From Acidovorax sp. MR-S7 (GTDB taxonomy: Bacteria > Pseudomonadota > Gammaproteobacteria > Burkholderiales > Burkholderiaceae_C): a stretch of DNA of 64,000 nucleotides. The first letter of the stretch is position 1; each line of letters begins with the position of its first letter. Shown here in pieces: positions 45,987-61,469 of this stretch. The stretch lies in the NCBI RefSeq assembly GCF_000400995.2, contig NZ_DF238911.1, positions 62,001 to 126,000 of the forward strand. The letters are read 5' to 3'. The notes beneath the pieces are model-generated. The model did not search any database and was not told the origin of the DNA. It saw only the letters and a list, made by a program, of their open reading frames with translations. The translations under genes were made by a program, and so were the position numbers.

Positions 45987-46028
45987 TAGCTGCCAGCGCT
46001 TGTCTGGCAAGCGCTGGAGCCTGATTTA
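45981..46028 (+). repeat. Dispersed palindromic repeat, copy R10 (subfamily A)
   Basis: TATTGATAGCTGCCAGCGCTTG, 5-nt loop, CAAGCGCTGGAGCCTGATTTA. The arms pair perfectly over 10 bp. It provides the ubiA stop and lies in the ubiA/proC convergent gap, where it could terminate transcription. Confidence 0.92.
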
Positions 46029-46121
46029 ATCGAGATCGTGGGTGCTTCAGGGCGCGGCCTTTGCGACTGACGTGCCCTGCGAGGGCCGCCGCGCAAGGGC
46101 CGCCCCGCCGCGCCGGCTGCG

Positions 46122-46193
46122 TCCCTCTTCCCGTAGCGCGAAGCGCGTAGAGAGAAGGGGGAAGGCGCGAAGCGCCACAGGGGGATGTTCCCC
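46122..46193. repeat. GC-rich palindromic cluster with two GCGCGAAGCGC units
   Basis: GCGCGAAGCGC occurs at 46136-46146 and 46165-46175, 29 bp apart. The first lies in a larger imperfect palindrome between CCCTCTTCCC and GAGAAGGGG; after the second comes GGGG-ATGTT-CCCC (46181-46193). The segment ends at the proC stop and may be its terminator or a second repeat family. Confidence 0.6.
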
Positions 46194-46194
46194 T

Positions 46195-47022
46195 TCAAGC
46201 GCCGAACTCGGCCGCCAGTTCCTGCGCGCGCTTCTCGGCGGCGCGGATGGCGGCGATGAAGTGCTCGGGCACCTGCGCGGCCTGCAGGTGGGTGATGGCC
46301 GCGTGCGTGGTGCCGCCCTTGCTGGTCACGCGCTGGCGCAGCACCTCGGGTGCCTCATCGGAGCGAGCTGCCAGCTCCGAGGCGCCCTGGAAGGTGGCCA
46401 CGGCCAACTGGTGCGCCTGTGCGGCAGACAGGCCCATGTCCACGCCGGCCTGGGTCATGGCCTCGAGGAACAGGAACACGTAGGCCGGGCCGGAGCCGGA
46501 GAGCGCCGTCACCGCGTCCAGCAGGTCTTCGCGCTCCACCCACACATGTTGACCCGTGGTGCCTACCACCTGTTCCACCTGCGCCTTGCCGGCGGCGTCC
46601 ACGCCGGAGCGGGCGAACAGCCCGGTGATGCCCATGCCGACCAGCGCCGGCGTGTTGGGCATGGCGCGCACGACCTGCTGCGTACCCAGCCATTGGGCGA
46701 TGCTCTGCGAGGGAATGCCCGCCGCCACGCTCAGGTGCAGCGCCTGCGCGGTGTGCGCGGCTGTGGCCTGGGCGGCCTCCTTGAAGGTCTGCGGCTTGAC
46801 GGCCCACACCACCAGGCCGGCGCGGGCCAGCGCCGCCGTGGGTGCCGGTTGCGCGGCGATGCCGAAGTTCTGGCGCAGTGCCTCGCGCGCGGGCTCGAAC
46901 GGCTCGACCACGTCGATCTGGCCGGCCGGCAGGCCTTGGCGGATCAGCCCGCCGATGATGGCGCTGGCCATGTTGCCGCCGCCGATGAAGGCGATGGGAG
47001 GAGTGGAGGTATTGTCGGTCAT
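46195..47022 (-). CDS. proC: Pyrroline-5-carboxylate reductase
   Basis: A 275-residue enzyme making proline from pyrroline-5-carboxylate with NAD(P)H. Rossmann motif IAFIGGGNMASAIIGGL (about 10-26), VWAVKPQ, RAMPNTPALVGMGITG, and the C-terminal ALSGSGPAYVFLFLEAM with KGGTTHAA. The ATG at 47022 is the normal start. An in-frame ATG at 47067 lies inside repeat R11 and would add 15 residues (MNQAQTAIILKASAP). Confidence 0.94.
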   Translation of the reverse strand: MTDNTSTPPIAFIGGGNMASAIIGGLIRQGLPAGQIDVVEPFEPAREALRQNFGIAAQPAPTAALARAGLVVWAVKPQTFKEAAQATAAHTAQALHLSVAAGIPSQSIAQWLGTQQVVRAMPNTPALVGMGITGLFARSGVDAAGKAQVEQVVGTTGQHVWVEREDLLDAVTALSGSGPAYVFLFLEAMTQAGVDMGLSAAQAHQLAVATFQGASELAARSDEAPEVLRQRVTSKGGTTHAAITHLQAAQVPEHFIAAIRAAEKRAQELAAEFGA

Positions 47023-47036
47023 GGGCGCTGATGCTT

Positions 47037-47088
47037 TCAAAATGATAGCTGTTTGCGCTTGATTCATAAGCGCTGGAGGCCGATTTTA
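47037..47088 (+). repeat. Dispersed palindromic repeat, copy R11 (subfamily A)
   Basis: TCAAAATGATAGCTGTTTGCGCTTG, loop, AAGCGCTGGAGGCCGATTTTA. It lies between glpK and proC, antisense to both, and covers most of the 67-bp gap. Confidence 0.92.
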
Positions 47089-47089
47089 T

Positions 47090-48580
<1,491 letters not shown>

Positions 48581-48593
48581 GGTGCGGAAGGTA

Positions 48594-49355
48594 TCAGGCG
48601 ACGGTGCAGAGCACTTCTGCTTCCTGCAGCAGCGCGGGGAAGGGCTCGGGCGGCGGCGCGTCGGTGAACAGGCGGTCGATCTGGGGCAGCGTGGCCAACT
48701 GCACCATGGCCGGGCGGTTGAACTTGCTGTGGTCGGCAGCGAGCCAGACCTCGCGCGCGTGCTCGATGATGGTCTGCGCCACCTTCACCTCGCGGTAGTC
48801 GAAGTCGCGCAGCGAGCCGTCGGGCTCGATGCCCGAGATGCCGATGAGCGCGATGTCCACGCGGAACTGGCGGATGAAATCCACCGCCGCCTCGCCCACG
48901 ATGCCCCGGTCGCGCGTGCGCACCACGCCCCCGACCACGATCACCTCGCAGTCGGGGTTGCTGCTCAGGATGGCGGCCACGTTCAGGTTGTTGGTCAGCA
49001 CGCGCAGGCCCCGGTGGTGCATCAGCGCCTGCGCGATGGCCTCGGTGGTGGTGCCGATGTTCAGGATCAGCGAGCAGCCGTTGGGCACCTCCTGCGCCAC
49101 GGCGCGGGCGATGCGGGCCTTGCCCTCGGCGTTGAGCGTCTGGCGCTGCGTGTGGGCGATGTTCTCCACCGTGGAGCTGGGCACGCGCACGCCGCCGTGA
49201 AAGCGCGCGAGCAGGCCCGATTCGGCCAGGCGCTGCACGTCGCGGCGCACGGTCTGCAGGGTCACGCCCAGGGTGTCGGCCAGCTGCTCCACGGTGGCGG
49301 ATTTGCGTGCGCGCACCTCTTCGAGCAGCAGGAGTTGTCGGGGGTTCGTGTTCAC
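48594..49355 (-). CDS. glpR: DeoR/GlpR-family repressor of glycerol genes
   Basis: A 253-residue regulator. The DeoR HTH is at about 6-57 ([51 protein letters not shown]); the sugar-isomerase-like effector domain shows [37 protein letters not shown] and [12 protein letters not shown], the last typical of GlpR-like sensors of glycerol 3-phosphate. The GTG start at 49355 fits the fold. Position between glpK and the divergent glpS operon supports the role. Confidence 0.9.
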   Translation of the reverse strand: MNTNPRQLLLLEEVRARKSATVEQLADTLGVTLQTVRRDVQRLAESGLLARFHGGVRVPSSTVENIAHTQRQTLNAEGKARIARAVAQEVPNGCSLILNIGTTTEAIAQALMHHRGLRVLTNNLNVAAILSSNPDCEVIVVGGVVRTRDRGIVGEAAVDFIRQFRVDIALIGISGIEPDGSLRDFDYREVKVAQTIIEHAREVWLAADHSKFNRPAMVQLATLPQIDRLFTDAPPPEPFPALLQEAEVLCTVA

Positions 49356-49466
49356 GCGATGGACTGTAAATCGAACGAAAAGGAACCCTAATAAGGGTAA
49401 ACCTTGAGAGGAAACGATAAAAAAAGAACAAAAATGCGCAGATACGAAAAAGAAAGGGCGACTTCG
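49356..49466. promoter_or_regulatory. Divergent glpR/glpS control region
   Basis: A 111-bp AT-rich gap. ACGA(A/T)AAA units occur at 49375, 49414 and 49444, resembling half-sites of DeoR-type operators. ACCCT-AATA-AGGGT at 49385-49398 is an inverted repeat, and AGGGTAAACCT (49394-49404) recurs nearly exactly upstream of glpD. These are candidate GlpR sites. Confidence 0.5.
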
Positions 49467-50546
<1,080 letters not shown>

Positions 50547-50547
50547 G

Positions 50548-52503
<1,956 letters not shown>

Positions 52504-52511
<8 letters not shown>

Positions 52512-53316
52512 GCCCCGCTTTCAGAAACGCACGCTGTTCCTGATCGCCTACCTGGTCTTCGCCGTGCTGCCCATCTACTGGATGGTCAACATGAGCTTCA
52601 AGACCAACGAGGAGATCCTGTCGAGCTTCTCGCTGTGGCCCCAGCACTTCACCTGGGACAACTACAAGACCATCTTCACCGACGAGAGCTGGTATTCGGG
52701 CTACATCAACAGCCTGATCTACGTGGCCATCAACACCGTGATTTCGCTCACCGTGGCGCTGCCTGCGGCCTATGCGTTCAGCCGCTACCAGTTTCTGGGC
52801 GACAAGCACGTGTTCTTCTGGCTGCTGACCAACCGCATGACGCCGCCCGCAGTTTTCCTGCTGCCGTTCTTCCAGCTCTACACCACTGTGGGTCTGATGG
52901 ACACGCACATCGCCGTGGCGCTGGCGCACCTGCTGTTCAACGTGCCGCTGGCGGTGTGGATTCTCGAAGGCTTCATGAGCGGCATTCCGCGCGAGATCGA
53001 CGAGACGGCGTACATCGACGGCTACTCGTTCCCCCGCTTCTTCCTCACCATCTTCCTGCCGCTCATCAAGGCGGGCGTGGGCGTGGCGGCGTTCTTCTGC
53101 TTCATGTTCAGCTGGGTCGAGCTGCTGCTGGCCCGCACGCTGACCAGCGTGAACGCCAAGCCCATCGTGGCGACGATGACGCGCACGGTGAGCGCCTCCG
53201 GCATGGACTGGGCCACGCTCGCTGCCGCAGGGGTGCTGACCATCGTGCCCGGCGCCATCGTGATCTGGTTCGTGCGGCACTACATCGCGAAGGGCTTCGC
53301 GATGGGACGCGTCTGA
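52504..53316 (+). CDS. glpQ: Glycerol ABC transporter permease GlpQ
   Basis: A 270-residue permease of the carbohydrate-uptake type, about six spans. Its EAA loop is IDETAYIDGYSFPRFFLTIFLPL (about 164-186). It heterodimerises with GlpP. The name follows the rhizobial glycerol operon; it is not the glycerophosphodiester phosphodiesterase GlpQ. Confidence 0.92.
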
Positions 53317-53328
53317 GGGAGAAGCGCC

Positions 53329-53637
53329 ATGTTCGACTGGATGGCCTGGACCACGCCCGTGGCCGTGTTCTTCACCTGCATCGTGCTCATGCTCATCGGC
53401 ATGACGGTGTGGGAAATCAAATGCCCCACGGTGGAGCGCAAGGGTTTCCTGCCCATCGCCACCACGCGCGGCGACCGCCTGTTCATCGGCCTGCTCACCG
53501 CGGCCTACATCAACCTCGCCTGGGTGGGGCTGGGCGAGAAGATGGTGCAGTGGTTCTCGCTGGAGGCGGAGCCCTCGGTGTGGATCAGCTTCGTGCTGTC
53601 CATGGCGGTTCTGGCGCTGGTGATGAAAAAAGGGTGA
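53329..53637 (+). CDS. glpU: DUF2160 small membrane protein of the glycerol ABC operon (GlpU)
   Basis: A 102-residue protein with three hydrophobic segments (about 8-27, 50-68 and 80-98) and an internal basic loop (KCPTVERKGFLPIATTRGDRLF). DUF2160 proteins occur between permease and receptor genes of glycerol ABC operons; the rhizobial member is called GlpU. Its job in transport is unknown. It lies 12 bp after glpQ and ends in repeat R12. Confidence 0.85.
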   Translation: MFDWMAWTTPVAVFFTCIVLMLIGMTVWEIKCPTVERKGFLPIATTRGDRLFIGLLTAAYINLAWVGLGEKMVQWFSLEAEPSVWISFVLSMAVLALVMKKG

Positions 53638-53692
53638 AAAGCGGCTCTATCGCTTATGTGGCAAGCGCAAGCAGCTATCAAATTTGAAAATT
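53637..53692 (-). repeat. Dispersed palindromic repeat, copy R12 (subfamily A)
   Basis: Plus-strand AAAAGCGGCTCTATCGCTTATG, then CAAGCGCAAGCAGCTATCAAATTTG. It lies in the 129-bp gap between glpU and the receptor gene glpV, inside the operon, antisense to the genes. A hairpin here could set the higher level of receptor mRNA, as other palindromes do in ABC operons. Confidence 0.85.
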
Positions 53693-53766
53693 CCATGGCG
53701 CTGGACCGTTCCTCCCCCGAGGTCGGCGTCCCAATGAAGGTGGGGGAGTCCTATGAGGAGACAGCA

Positions 53767-55500
<1,734 letters not shown>

Positions 55501-55514
55501 TTCCCGGGCGGCTC

Positions 55515-55555
55515 CCGGAGGGGAATCTAGGGTAAACCCTGAAATCCCCCTCCGG
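55515..55555. terminator. Nested hairpin after glpV / before glpD
   Basis: Outer arms CCGGAGGGG (55515-55523) and CCCCTCCGG (55547-55555) pair perfectly; inside, AGGGT and ACCCT (55529-55540) pair around AA. No U-run follows, so it may act as a Rho-type or partial terminator, as an mRNA-stabilising element, or as an operator. The inner motif AGGGTAAACCCT recurs upstream of glpS. Confidence 0.5.
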
Positions 55556-55575
55556 ATTGTGGACAATGGATTCTT

Positions 55576-57174
55576 ATGACTAGCGAAACGCCTTCTCCCC
55601 TGGCCACCGAGCGCGCCGAACTCCTGGCGCGGCTGGCGCAGCCCGTGACCTATGACGTGGCCGTCATCGGCGGCGGCGCCACGGGGCTGGGCGTGGCGCT
55701 GGACGCAGCCGCGCGCGGGTTCTCGGTCGTCCTGCTGGAGTCGCACGACTTCGCCAAGGGCACCTCGTCGCGCGCCACCAAGCTGGTGCACGGCGGCGTG
55801 CGCTACCTGGCGCAGGGCAACATCGCCCTGGTGCGCGAGGCGCTGCACGAGCGCACTACGCTGCTGCGCAACGCGCCGCACCTGGCGCAGCCGCTGGCCT
55901 TCGTCATGCCGTCCTACAAGCTGTGGGAAACGCCGTTCTACGGCGCCGGCCTGAAGATGTACGACGCACTGGCGGGCAAGGCCGGCCTGGGGCCGACCGA
56001 ATTCCTCGGGCGCATGGAAACCCTGCGCTGCCTGCCCACCGCCATGGCAGACGGGCTCAAGGGCGGGGTGAAATACTGGGACGGGCAATTCGACGACGCC
56101 CGCCTGGCCCTGGCCCTGGCACGCACGGCGGCACGCCAAGGCGCTCTGGTGCTCAACTATTGCCCGGTGACCGATCTGCTCTACGAGGGCGGCAAAGTGG
56201 CCGGGCTGGTCTGCGAGGACGCGGAAACCTCCCGCCGCTTCGATGTACGGGCCCGCTGTGTCATCAACGCCACGGGCGTCTGGGTGGACGGCCTGCGCCA
56301 GCGCGACGGCCAGGCCCAGGGCCTGAACGTCAAGCCCATGGTGGCACCCAGCCAGGGCGTGCACATCGTGGTGGACCGCGAGTTCCTGCCCTCCGACCAT
56401 GCCCTGATGGTGCCCAAGACGGCCGACGGCCGGGTGCTCTTCGCGGTGCCGTGGCTGGGCAAGCTCATCCTGGGCACGACCGACAGCCCGCGCCAGGACC
56501 TGGCGCGCGAGCCCCAGGCCATGCGGGAGGAAGTGGCCTTCATCCTCGGCGAGTCCGCGCGCTACCTGCGCCGTGCCCCGCGCGTGGAGGACGTGCGCAG
56601 CATCTGGGTGGGCTTGCGCCCTCTCGTCAAGCCGCAGGACGAGGATGGCGGCAACACCAAGAGCATCAGCCGGGAGCACACCGTGCTGGCCAGCCGCAGC
56701 GGGCTGGTGACGGTCACGGGCGGTAAGTGGACCACCTACCGCGCCATGGCCGAGGATGTGCTGCGCAAATGCATGGACGAGCACCTGCTGCCCTCGCGCC
56801 CGGGCGGCGTGACCGTGACCTTGCCCATGGTAGGCGCCGACGGCCGCAAGGGAGGGCAGGGTCTGAGCGCACCCCAGGGGCTGCACTCCTACGGATCGGA
56901 GGCGCAGGCCGTCGCCCGCCTGCCGGGGGCGGACGCGGTGCTGGCCCCGGGGCTGACCGAGTCCATGGTGCGGTTCGCCGTACGGTACGAATATGCGCGC
57001 ACGGTGGAAGATGTGCTGGCCCGGCGTGCCCGCATCCTGTTCCTGGACGCACGCCTCGCCGCATCCCTGGCCCCCCGCGTGGCGGACATCCTCGTCGAGG
57101 AATTGCCGGGCCATGACCCGCAGTTGGCCGCGTTCCTGGCGCTGGCGCAACAGTACGCGAGCGTCCCAGCCTAA
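55576..57174 (+). CDS. glpD: FAD-dependent glycerol-3-phosphate dehydrogenase
   Basis: A 532-residue membrane-associated flavoenzyme feeding electrons to quinone. FAD motif YDVAVIGGGATGLGVALDAAARGFSVVLLE (about 26-55), the GlpD-specific FAKGTSSRATKLVHGGVRYL, INATGVWVD, VPWLGKLILGTTDSP, GLRPLV and VTGGKWTTYRAMAEDVL are present. It completes the pathway with the transporter and GlpK. It lies 75 bp after glpV behind a hairpin and may have its own promoter. Confidence 0.96.
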   Translation: MTSETPSPLATERAELLARLAQPVTYDVAVIGGGATGLGVALDAAARGFSVVLLESHDFAKGTSSRATKLVHGGVRYLAQGNIALVREALHERTTLLRNAPHLAQPLAFVMPSYKLWETPFYGAGLKMYDALAGKAGLGPTEFLGRMETLRCLPTAMADGLKGGVKYWDGQFDDARLALALARTAARQGALVLNYCPVTDLLYEGGKVAGLVCEDAETSRRFDVRARCVINATGVWVDGLRQRDGQAQGLNVKPMVAPSQGVHIVVDREFLPSDHALMVPKTADGRVLFAVPWLGKLILGTTDSPRQDLAREPQAMREEVAFILGESARYLRRAPRVEDVRSIWVGLRPLVKPQDEDGGNTKSISREHTVLASRSGLVTVTGGKWTTYRAMAEDVLRKCMDEHLLPSRPGGVTVTLPMVGADGRKGGQGLSAPQGLHSYGSEAQAVARLPGADAVLAPGLTESMVRFAVRYEYARTVEDVLARRARILFLDARLAASLAPRVADILVEELPGHDPQLAAFLALAQQYASVPA

Positions 57175-57181
57175 AAAGCGC

Positions 57182-57210
57182 TTGACGCGTTTATCGAGTT
57201 CGGCAACAAT
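57182..57210 (+). promoter_or_regulatory. Probable promoter of the spc ribosomal operon
   Basis: TTGACG (57182-57187), 17-nt spacer, AACAAT (57205-57210). It lies 147 bp upstream of rplN in the 183-bp gap after glpD, whose remaining length is an untranslated leader without a hairpin I can define. It fits a strong sigma-70 promoter starting the operon at rplN. Confidence 0.6.
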
Positions 57211-57357
57211 AGCGGGCTTCGCGTTATTCAAGCGCGGAGTTTCTGCCCAGCGGGAAGCATCGCAAGTGGTTTGCGGCGCGGACGACGGGCCCAAGACTGA
57301 CTGGCATGCGGGGGCTCTTCAAGGCTCCGGCCGCTGGTACAAGTTGGGAATATTGAA

Positions 57358-57726
57358 ATGATCCAGACAGAATCTCGGTTAGACGTTGCCGACAATACCG
57401 GCGCGAAGTCCGTCCTGTGCATCAAGGTGCTGGGCGGTTCCAAGCGTCGCTATGCCAGCGTTGGCGACATCATCAAGGTGAGCGTGAAGGAAGCCGCTCC
57501 GCGTGGCCGCGTCAAGAAGGGCGAGGTCTACAGCGCCGTGGTCGTTCGTACGGCCAAGGGCATCCGCCGCGGCGACGGCTCGCTCGTCAAGTTCGACGGC
57601 AATGCCGCCGTGCTGCTCAACTCCAAGCTGGAGCCGATTGGCACCCGCATCTTCGGCCCCGTGACGCGTGAACTGCGTACCGAGCGCTTCATGAAGATCG
57701 TGTCCCTGGCTCCTGAAGTTCTCTAA
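57358..57726 (+). CDS. rplN: 50S ribosomal protein L14
   Basis: 122 residues, full length: [48 protein letters not shown] and [24 protein letters not shown] are typical. First gene of the local cluster; the usual upstream neighbours rpsQ and rpmC are not in the window, glpD being there instead. Confidence 0.98.
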   Translation: MIQTESRLDVADNTGAKSVLCIKVLGGSKRRYASVGDIIKVSVKEAAPRGRVKKGEVYSAVVVRTAKGIRRGDGSLVKFDGNAAVLLNSKLEPIGTRIFGPVTRELRTERFMKIVSLAPEVL

Positions 57727-57737
57727 AAGGACACGCC

Positions 57738-58058
57738 ATGAACAAGATCCGCAAGGGCGACGAGGTCATCGTGATCGCCGGGCGTGACAAGGGCAAGCGC
57801 GGCACGGTCGCGCTGCGCAAGGATGACTCCCATCTGGTCATCGAAGGCATCAACCTGGTCAAGAAGCATGTCAAGCCGAACCCCATGAAGGGCACCACCG
57901 GCGGCATCGTGGAAAAGGCCATGCCCATCCACCAGTCCAATGTGGCCATTTTCAATGCCGCGACCGGCAAGGCCGACCGCGTGGGCATCAAGGTGCAGGC
58001 CGACGGTTCGCGCGTTCGCGTGTTCAAGTCCAGCGGCGCCGAAATCAAGGCCGCCTAA
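57738..58058 (+). CDS. rplX: 50S ribosomal protein L24
   Basis: 106 residues with the KOW motif near the N-terminus ([19 protein letters not shown]). An assembly-initiating protein of the large subunit. 11 bp after rplN; AAAGGA precedes its ATG. Confidence 0.98.
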   Translation: MNKIRKGDEVIVIAGRDKGKRGTVALRKDDSHLVIEGINLVKKHVKPNPMKGTTGGIVEKAMPIHQSNVAIFNAATGKADRVGIKVQADGSRVRVFKSSGAEIKAA

Positions 58059-58067
58059 GGAGTTCCC

Positions 58068-58607
58068 ATGGCACGACTGCAACAAATCTATCGCGACAAG
58101 ATCGCTCCCGAACTGGTCAAGCAGTTCGGCTACACCTCGCCGATGCAGGTTCCCCGTCTGACCAAGATCACGCTCAACATGGGCGTGAGCGAGGCCGTGG
58201 CGGACAAGAAGGTCATGGACAACGCCGTGGCCGACCTGACCAAGATCGCCGGCCAGAAGCCCGTGGTGACCAAGGCCAAGAAGGCTATCGCCGGCTTCAA
58301 GATCCGCGAAGGCCAGGCCATCGGCTGCATGGTGACGCTGCGTGGCGTCCAGATGTACGAGTTCCTGGACCGTTTCGTTACCGTGGCTCTGCCCCGCGTG
58401 CGCGACTTCCGTGGTATCTCCGGCCGCGCTTTCGACGGCCGTGGCAACTACAACATCGGCGTCAAAGAACAGATCATCTTCCCTGAAATTGAGTACGACA
58501 AGGTCGATGCCCTGCGCGGTCTCAATATCAGCATCACCACGACGGCCAAGTCCGACGAGGAAGCCAAGGCGCTCCTCACGGCTTTCCGTTTCCCGTTCAA
58601 GAACTAA
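58068..58607 (+). CDS. rplE: 50S ribosomal protein L5
   Basis: 179 residues; binds 5S r[45 protein letters not shown] and [28 protein letters not shown] are diagnostic. 9 bp after rplX. Confidence 0.98.
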   Translation: MARLQQIYRDKIAPELVKQFGYTSPMQVPRLTKITLNMGVSEAVADKKVMDNAVADLTKIAGQKPVVTKAKKAIAGFKIREGQAIGCMVTLRGVQMYEFLDRFVTVALPRVRDFRGISGRAFDGRGNYNIGVKEQIIFPEIEYDKVDALRGLNISITTTAKSDEEAKALLTAFRFPFKN

Positions 58608-58616
58608 AGGCAGCGT

Positions 58617-58922
58617 ATGGCTAAAGTAGCTTTGATCCAGCGCGAACTGAAGCGCGAAAAACTGGCCGCCAAGTACGCCGCCAAGTACGCGGAACTGAAG
58701 GCCATCGCTGGCGACGCCAAGCGCAGCGACGACGAGCGCGAAGCAGCCCGTCTGGGCCTGCAGAAGCTCCCGCGCAACGCCAATCCCACGCGCCAGCGCA
58801 ACCGCTGCGAGATCACGGGCCGCCCCCGTGGCACCTTCCGTCAATTCGGTCTGGGCCGCGCCAAGATCCGTGAACTGGCTTTTGCCGGTGACATCCCTGG
58901 TGTCACCAAGGCCAGCTGGTAA
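58617..58922 (+). CDS. rpsN: 30S ribosomal protein S14 (zinc-free type)
   Basis: 101 residues, the longer C-minus form without CxxC zinc ligands; [21 protein letters not shown] is conserved. Binds the 3' domain of 16S rRNA. 9 bp after rplE. Confidence 0.98.
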   Translation: MAKVALIQRELKREKLAAKYAAKYAELKAIAGDAKRSDDEREAARLGLQKLPRNANPTRQRNRCEITGRPRGTFRQFGLGRAKIRELAFAGDIPGVTKASW

Positions 58923-58940
58923 GCAGGCAGGAGAGATAAC

Positions 58941-59336
58941 ATGAGCATGAGTGATCCCATCGCTGACTTGCTGACCCGCATCCGCAATGCGCAAATGGTG
59001 TCCAAGGCCACCGTGTCGGTGCCTTCTTCCAAAGTGAAGGTTGCCATCGCGCAGGTGCTGAAGGACGAGGGTTACATCGACGGCTTCGAAGTGAAGAACG
59101 CCGACGGCAAGTCTGAACTCGAAATCGCCCTGAAGTACTACGCCGGCCGTCCGGTGATCGAGCGCATCGAGCGCGTGAGCCGTCCTGGCCTGCGCGTGTA
59201 CAAGGGCCGCGATTCCATTCCGCAAGTCATGAACGGCCTGGGCGTGGCGATCGTCACGACCCCCAAGGGCGTGATGACCGACCGCAAGGCGCGCGCTACC
59301 GGTGTCGGCGGCGAAGTGCTGTGCTACGTGGCCTAA
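58941..59336 (+). CDS. rpsH: 30S ribosomal protein S8
   Basis: 131 residues: [31 protein letters not shown] at the start and GGEVLCYVA at the end. In E. coli S8 represses the spc operon by binding near rplE; whether that holds here was not tested. GGAG lies upstream of the ATG. Confidence 0.98.
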   Translation: MSMSDPIADLLTRIRNAQMVSKATVSVPSSKVKVAIAQVLKDEGYIDGFEVKNADGKSELEIALKYYAGRPVIERIERVSRPGLRVYKGRDSIPQVMNGLGVAIVTTPKGVMTDRKARATGVGGEVLCYVA

Positions 59337-59360
59337 CGCGGCATTGAGGAGAAAACTGAA

Positions 59361-59894
59361 ATGTCCCGAGTAGGTAAATCCCCGGTGACCATCCCCGCAG
59401 GCGTGGATGTGTCCATCAAGGACGACCAGATCAGCGTCAAGGGCGCAGGCGGCACGCTGTCGCTGGCCCAGAATGCGCTGGTCAAGGTGTCCAGCAACGA
59501 CGGCAAGCTGAGCTTCGAGCCCATCAACGACTCGCGTGAAGCCAATGCCATGAGCGGCACCGTGCGTCAGCTGGTGAACAACATGGTGGTCGGCGTCAGC
59601 AAGGGTTTCGAGAAGAAGCTCACGCTGATCGGCGTGGGTTTCAAGGCGGCAGCCTCTGGCGCCAAGCTGAACCTGAACGTCGGTTTCTCGCACCCCGTGA
59701 ACTTCGAGATGCCTGCCGGCATCACCGTCGCCACTCCGACCCCGACCGAGATCGTGATCAAGGGTGCGAACCGCCAGGTGGTGGGCCAGCTGGCCGCCGA
59801 GATCCGCGCTGTTCGTCCTCCCGAGCCCTACAAGGGCAAGGGCATCCGCTACGCGGATGAGAAGGTTGTGATCAAAGAGACCAAGAAGAAGTAA
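59361..59894 (+). CDS. rplF: 50S ribosomal protein L6
   Basis: 177 residues: [17 protein letters not shown] at the N-terminus, the two L6 repeats, and [24 protein letters not shown] at the end. Located near the GTPase-associated region of the large subunit. Confidence 0.98.
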   Translation: MSRVGKSPVTIPAGVDVSIKDDQISVKGAGGTLSLAQNALVKVSSNDGKLSFEPINDSREANAMSGTVRQLVNNMVVGVSKGFEKKLTLIGVGFKAAASGAKLNLNVGFSHPVNFEMPAGITVATPTPTEIVIKGANRQVVGQLAAEIRAVRPPEPYKGKGIRYADEKVVIKETKKK

Positions 59895-59905
59895 GGAGCT
59901 GCAGC

Positions 59906-60271
59906 ATGTTGACCAAGAAAGAGCAGCGTCTTCGTCGTGCCCGTCAGACCCGCATCCGCATTGCCCAGCAAGAGGTAGCGCGCCTGACCGTCAACCGTAC
60001 GAACCTCCATATCTACGCCAGTGTGATCTCCGGCGACGGCACCAAGGTGCTGGCCAGCGCTTCCACTGCCGAAGCCGATGTGCGCAAGTCGCTCGGTGGC
60101 TCCGGCAAGGGTGGCAATGCCGCCGCGGCCCAGGTCATCGGCAAGCGCATCGCTGAGAAGGCGAAGGCGGCCGGTGTCGAGAAGGTTGCATTCGATCGCG
60201 CAGGTTTTGCATACCACGGTCGCGTGAAGGCTCTGGCCGATGCGGCCCGTGAAGCCGGCCTGCAGTTCTAA
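59906..60271 (+). CDS. rplR: 50S ribosomal protein L18
   Basis: 121 residues; a 5S rRNA-binding protein with basic N-terminus ([16 protein letters not shown]), [13 protein letters not shown] and [29 protein letters not shown]. Confidence 0.98.
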   Translation: MLTKKEQRLRRARQTRIRIAQQEVARLTVNRTNLHIYASVISGDGTKVLASASTAEADVRKSLGGSGKGGNAAAAQVIGKRIAEKAKAAGVEKVAFDRAGFAYHGRVKALADAAREAGLQF

Positions 60272-60286
60272 GCGGAGCGGATAAAA

Positions 60287-60808
60287 ATGGCTAAATTTCA
60301 ACCCAAGGTGCAAGACGAAGGTCGTGACGACGGTCTGCGCGAAAAAATGATCGCGGTCAACCGCGTCACCAAAGTCGTGAAGGGCGGCCGTATCCTCGGC
60401 TTCGCTGCACTGACGGTGGTAGGCGACGGTGACGGCCGCGTGGGCATGGGCAAGGGCAAATCCAAGGAAGTGCCTGCAGCCGTGCAGAAGGCAATGGAAG
60501 AAGCGCGCCGCAACATGGTGAAGGTGTCCCTGAAGAACGGCACCATCCACCACGGTGTGACCGGCCACCACGGCGCAGCTGTGGTGATGGTGGCTCCGGC
60601 CCCCAAGGGTACCGGCATCATCGCCGGCGGTCCGATGCGCGCCGTGTTCGAGGTGATGGGCATTACCGACATCGTGGCCAAGAGCCATGGGTCGTCCAAC
60701 CCCTACAACATGGTTCGTGCGACGTTCGACGCCCTGGCCAATTCCACTACGCCGGCCGAAGTGGCCGCCAAGCGTGGCAAGACGGTCGAAGACCTCTTCG
60801 CTGCCTGA
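60287..60808 (+). CDS. rpsE: 30S ribosomal protein S5
   Basis: 173 residues. The double-stranded-RNA-binding-like domain ([47 protein letters not shown]) and the second domain with [21 protein letters not shown] are complete. Contributes to decoding accuracy. Confidence 0.98.
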   Translation: MAKFQPKVQDEGRDDGLREKMIAVNRVTKVVKGGRILGFAALTVVGDGDGRVGMGKGKSKEVPAAVQKAMEEARRNMVKVSLKNGTIHHGVTGHHGAAVVMVAPAPKGTGIIAGGPMRAVFEVMGITDIVAKSHGSSNPYNMVRATFDALANSTTPAEVAAKRGKTVEDLFAA

Positions 60809-60821
60809 TAAGGGAGGCGAT

Positions 60822-61004
60822 ATGACAACGCAACAAACCGTCAAGATTCAATTGGTGCGCAGCCCGATCGGCACCAAAGAGTCGCACCGCGCCACCGTGC
60901 GTGGCCTGGGCCTGCGCAAGCTCAACAGCGTGAGCGAGCTCCAGGACACGCCAGAAGTGCGCGGCATGATTAACAAGATCAGCTATCTGGTCAAGATCCT
61001 CTGA
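60822..61004 (+). CDS. rpmD: 50S ribosomal protein L30
   Basis: 60 residues: [47 protein letters not shown]. Small single-domain protein, normal length. GGGAGG lies six bases upstream of the ATG. Confidence 0.97.
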   Translation: MTTQQTVKIQLVRSPIGTKESHRATVRGLGLRKLNSVSELQDTPEVRGMINKISYLVKIL

Positions 61005-61014
61005 GAGGTTGATG

Positions 61015-61446
61015 ATGGAACTCAATAGCATCAAGCCCGCAGAAGGTGCCAAGCACGCCAAGCGCCGCGTCGGTCGCGGCATTGGCTCGGGTCTGGGCAA
61101 GACCGCTGGCCGGGGCCACAAGGGCCAGAAGTCGCGTTCCGGCGGCTACCACAAGGTGGGCTTCGAAGGCGGCCAGATGCCTCTGCAGCGCCGTTTGCCC
61201 AAGCGCGGTTTCAAGTCGCACCTGCTGAAGTTCAATGCCGAAGTGACGCTGACGGCCCTGAACCAGCTGGAGCTGGCCGAAGTGGACGTGCTCGCCCTGA
61301 AGAAGGCCGGCCTCGTGAACGAATTGGCCAAGGTGGTCAAGGTGATCAAGAGCGGCGAGATCTCCAAGGCAGTCAAGCTGTCGGGCATCACCGCCACTGC
61401 TGGCGCTAAGGCAGCCATCGAGGCTGCTGGCGGCAGCCTGGCCTGA
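61015..61446 (+). CDS. rplO: 50S ribosomal protein L15
   Basis: 143 residues: [43 protein letters not shown] is typical. Two ATG codons stand in tandem (61012, 61015); the second matches the family start. 10 bp after rpmD. Confidence 0.97.
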   Translation: MELNSIKPAEGAKHAKRRVGRGIGSGLGKTAGRGHKGQKSRSGGYHKVGFEGGQMPLQRRLPKRGFKSHLLKFNAEVTLTALNQLELAEVDVLALKKAGLVNELAKVVKVIKSGEISKAVKLSGITATAGAKAAIEAAGGSLA

Positions 61447-61469
61447 TCCGGCTTTGAAGAAAGGCACCC

